A DNA stretch of 55,866 bases, taken from positions 1 to 55,866 of the forward strand of contig URKI01000007.1 in assembly GCA_900548505.1 (NCBI GenBank), written 5' to 3'. Positions 55,822 to 55,866 of the stretch are shown piece by piece (position 1 is the stretch's first letter; every line of letters starts with the position of its first letter). Source of the DNA: an uncultured Oscillibacter sp. (lineage in GTDB: Bacteria > Bacillota > Clostridia > Oscillospirales > Oscillospiraceae). The position numbers and the translations under genes are program-made. Below the pieces are notes generated by a model. It searched no databases and was not told the DNA's origin. It was given only the letters and a program-made list of their open reading frames with translations.

Positions 55822-55866
55822 CTGTCTCTTATACACATCTCCGAGCCCACGAGACCGGAGCCTATC
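55822..55866. other. Nextera sequencing adapter (artifact)
   Basis: CTGTCTCTTATACACATCT and the rest of the transposase end (55822-55855), then index CGGAGCCT (55856-55863) and the first bases of the P7 side. It mirrors the adapter at 1-49 with the same index. ORFs starting MYKRQ or MGSEMCIRDS on the minus strand here are its products. Confidence 0.98.

Noticed and set aside
55635..55850. Minus-strand proteins starting MGSEMCIRDS and MYKRQ
   Set aside because: These starts are translations of the Nextera adapter, not genes.

Overview
This 55.9 kb contig has high G+C (except for one AT-rich insert). It reads as the chromosome of a Clostridia-type Firmicute, most likely a gut Oscillospiraceae/Ruminococcaceae relative. 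The basis is a WalRK-YycHI-YycJ-RlmH neighbourhood, a PyrK/PyrD type B dihydroorotate dehydrogenase, a NiaR (3H-domain) repressor, strong AGGAGG ribosome sites and many short G+C-rich hairpins. The lineage is inference; no rRNA is present. Both contig ends carry Illumina Nextera adapter with the same i7 index, so positions 1-49 and 55822-55866 are not biological.

Layout. 50-1074: a truncated PTS-IIC-like membrane protein and its NiaR repressor, each with a NiaR-type operator. 1075-6374: livFGMHJ branched-chain amino acid importer, preceded by a promoter, a 90-codon Ile/Leu/Val-rich ORF and a terminator-like hairpin that may be an attenuator. 6494-10097: heterodimeric ABC exporter. 10127-19762: a divergent LacI-controlled catabolic cluster. 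Its minus arm holds a HAD phosphatase, a circularly permuted phosphoglycerate-mutase homologue, an inositol dehydrogenase, a two-subunit transketolase and a 4-hydroxybutyrate-dehydrogenase-type iron alcohol dehydrogenase. Its plus arm holds LacI, a PHP phosphoesterase and a PfkB kinase. 19772-26063: MATE pump, Cys-rich small protein, AspT-like carrier with aspartate aminotransferase, radical SAM protein, YitT protein. 26271-32151: complete UMP operon after carbamoyl phosphate (pyrC-K-D-F-E-B-I). 32218-33078: DUF134 regulator and NifX-like protein. 33083-43541: Nudix-walR-walK-yycH-yycI-murA-yycJ-rlmH-DUF2007-phosphoglucomutase. 43555-45944: smpB, cyclophilin, SDR and ssrA (tmRNA). 45892-49894: an AT-rich insert after ssrA with an IS3-type element, an orphan OLD-family ATPase/TOPRIM nuclease and about 0.9 kb of repeated hairpins. 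49895-55821: ROK kinase divergent from LacI, sugar-binding protein, sugar ABC ATPase and a permease cut by the contig end.

How the genes work together: housekeeping blocks (pyr, wal, ssrA/smpB) alternate with inducible uptake and catabolic blocks that carry visible operators. The strongest novelty candidates are four: the permuted phosphoglycerate mutase at 14318-15886 and the uncharacterised pathway around it; the NiaR-controlled PTS-IIC protein as a possible vitamin B3 transporter; the possible branched-chain amino acid attenuator before livJ; and the orphan OLD nuclease in the ssrA-adjacent insert.
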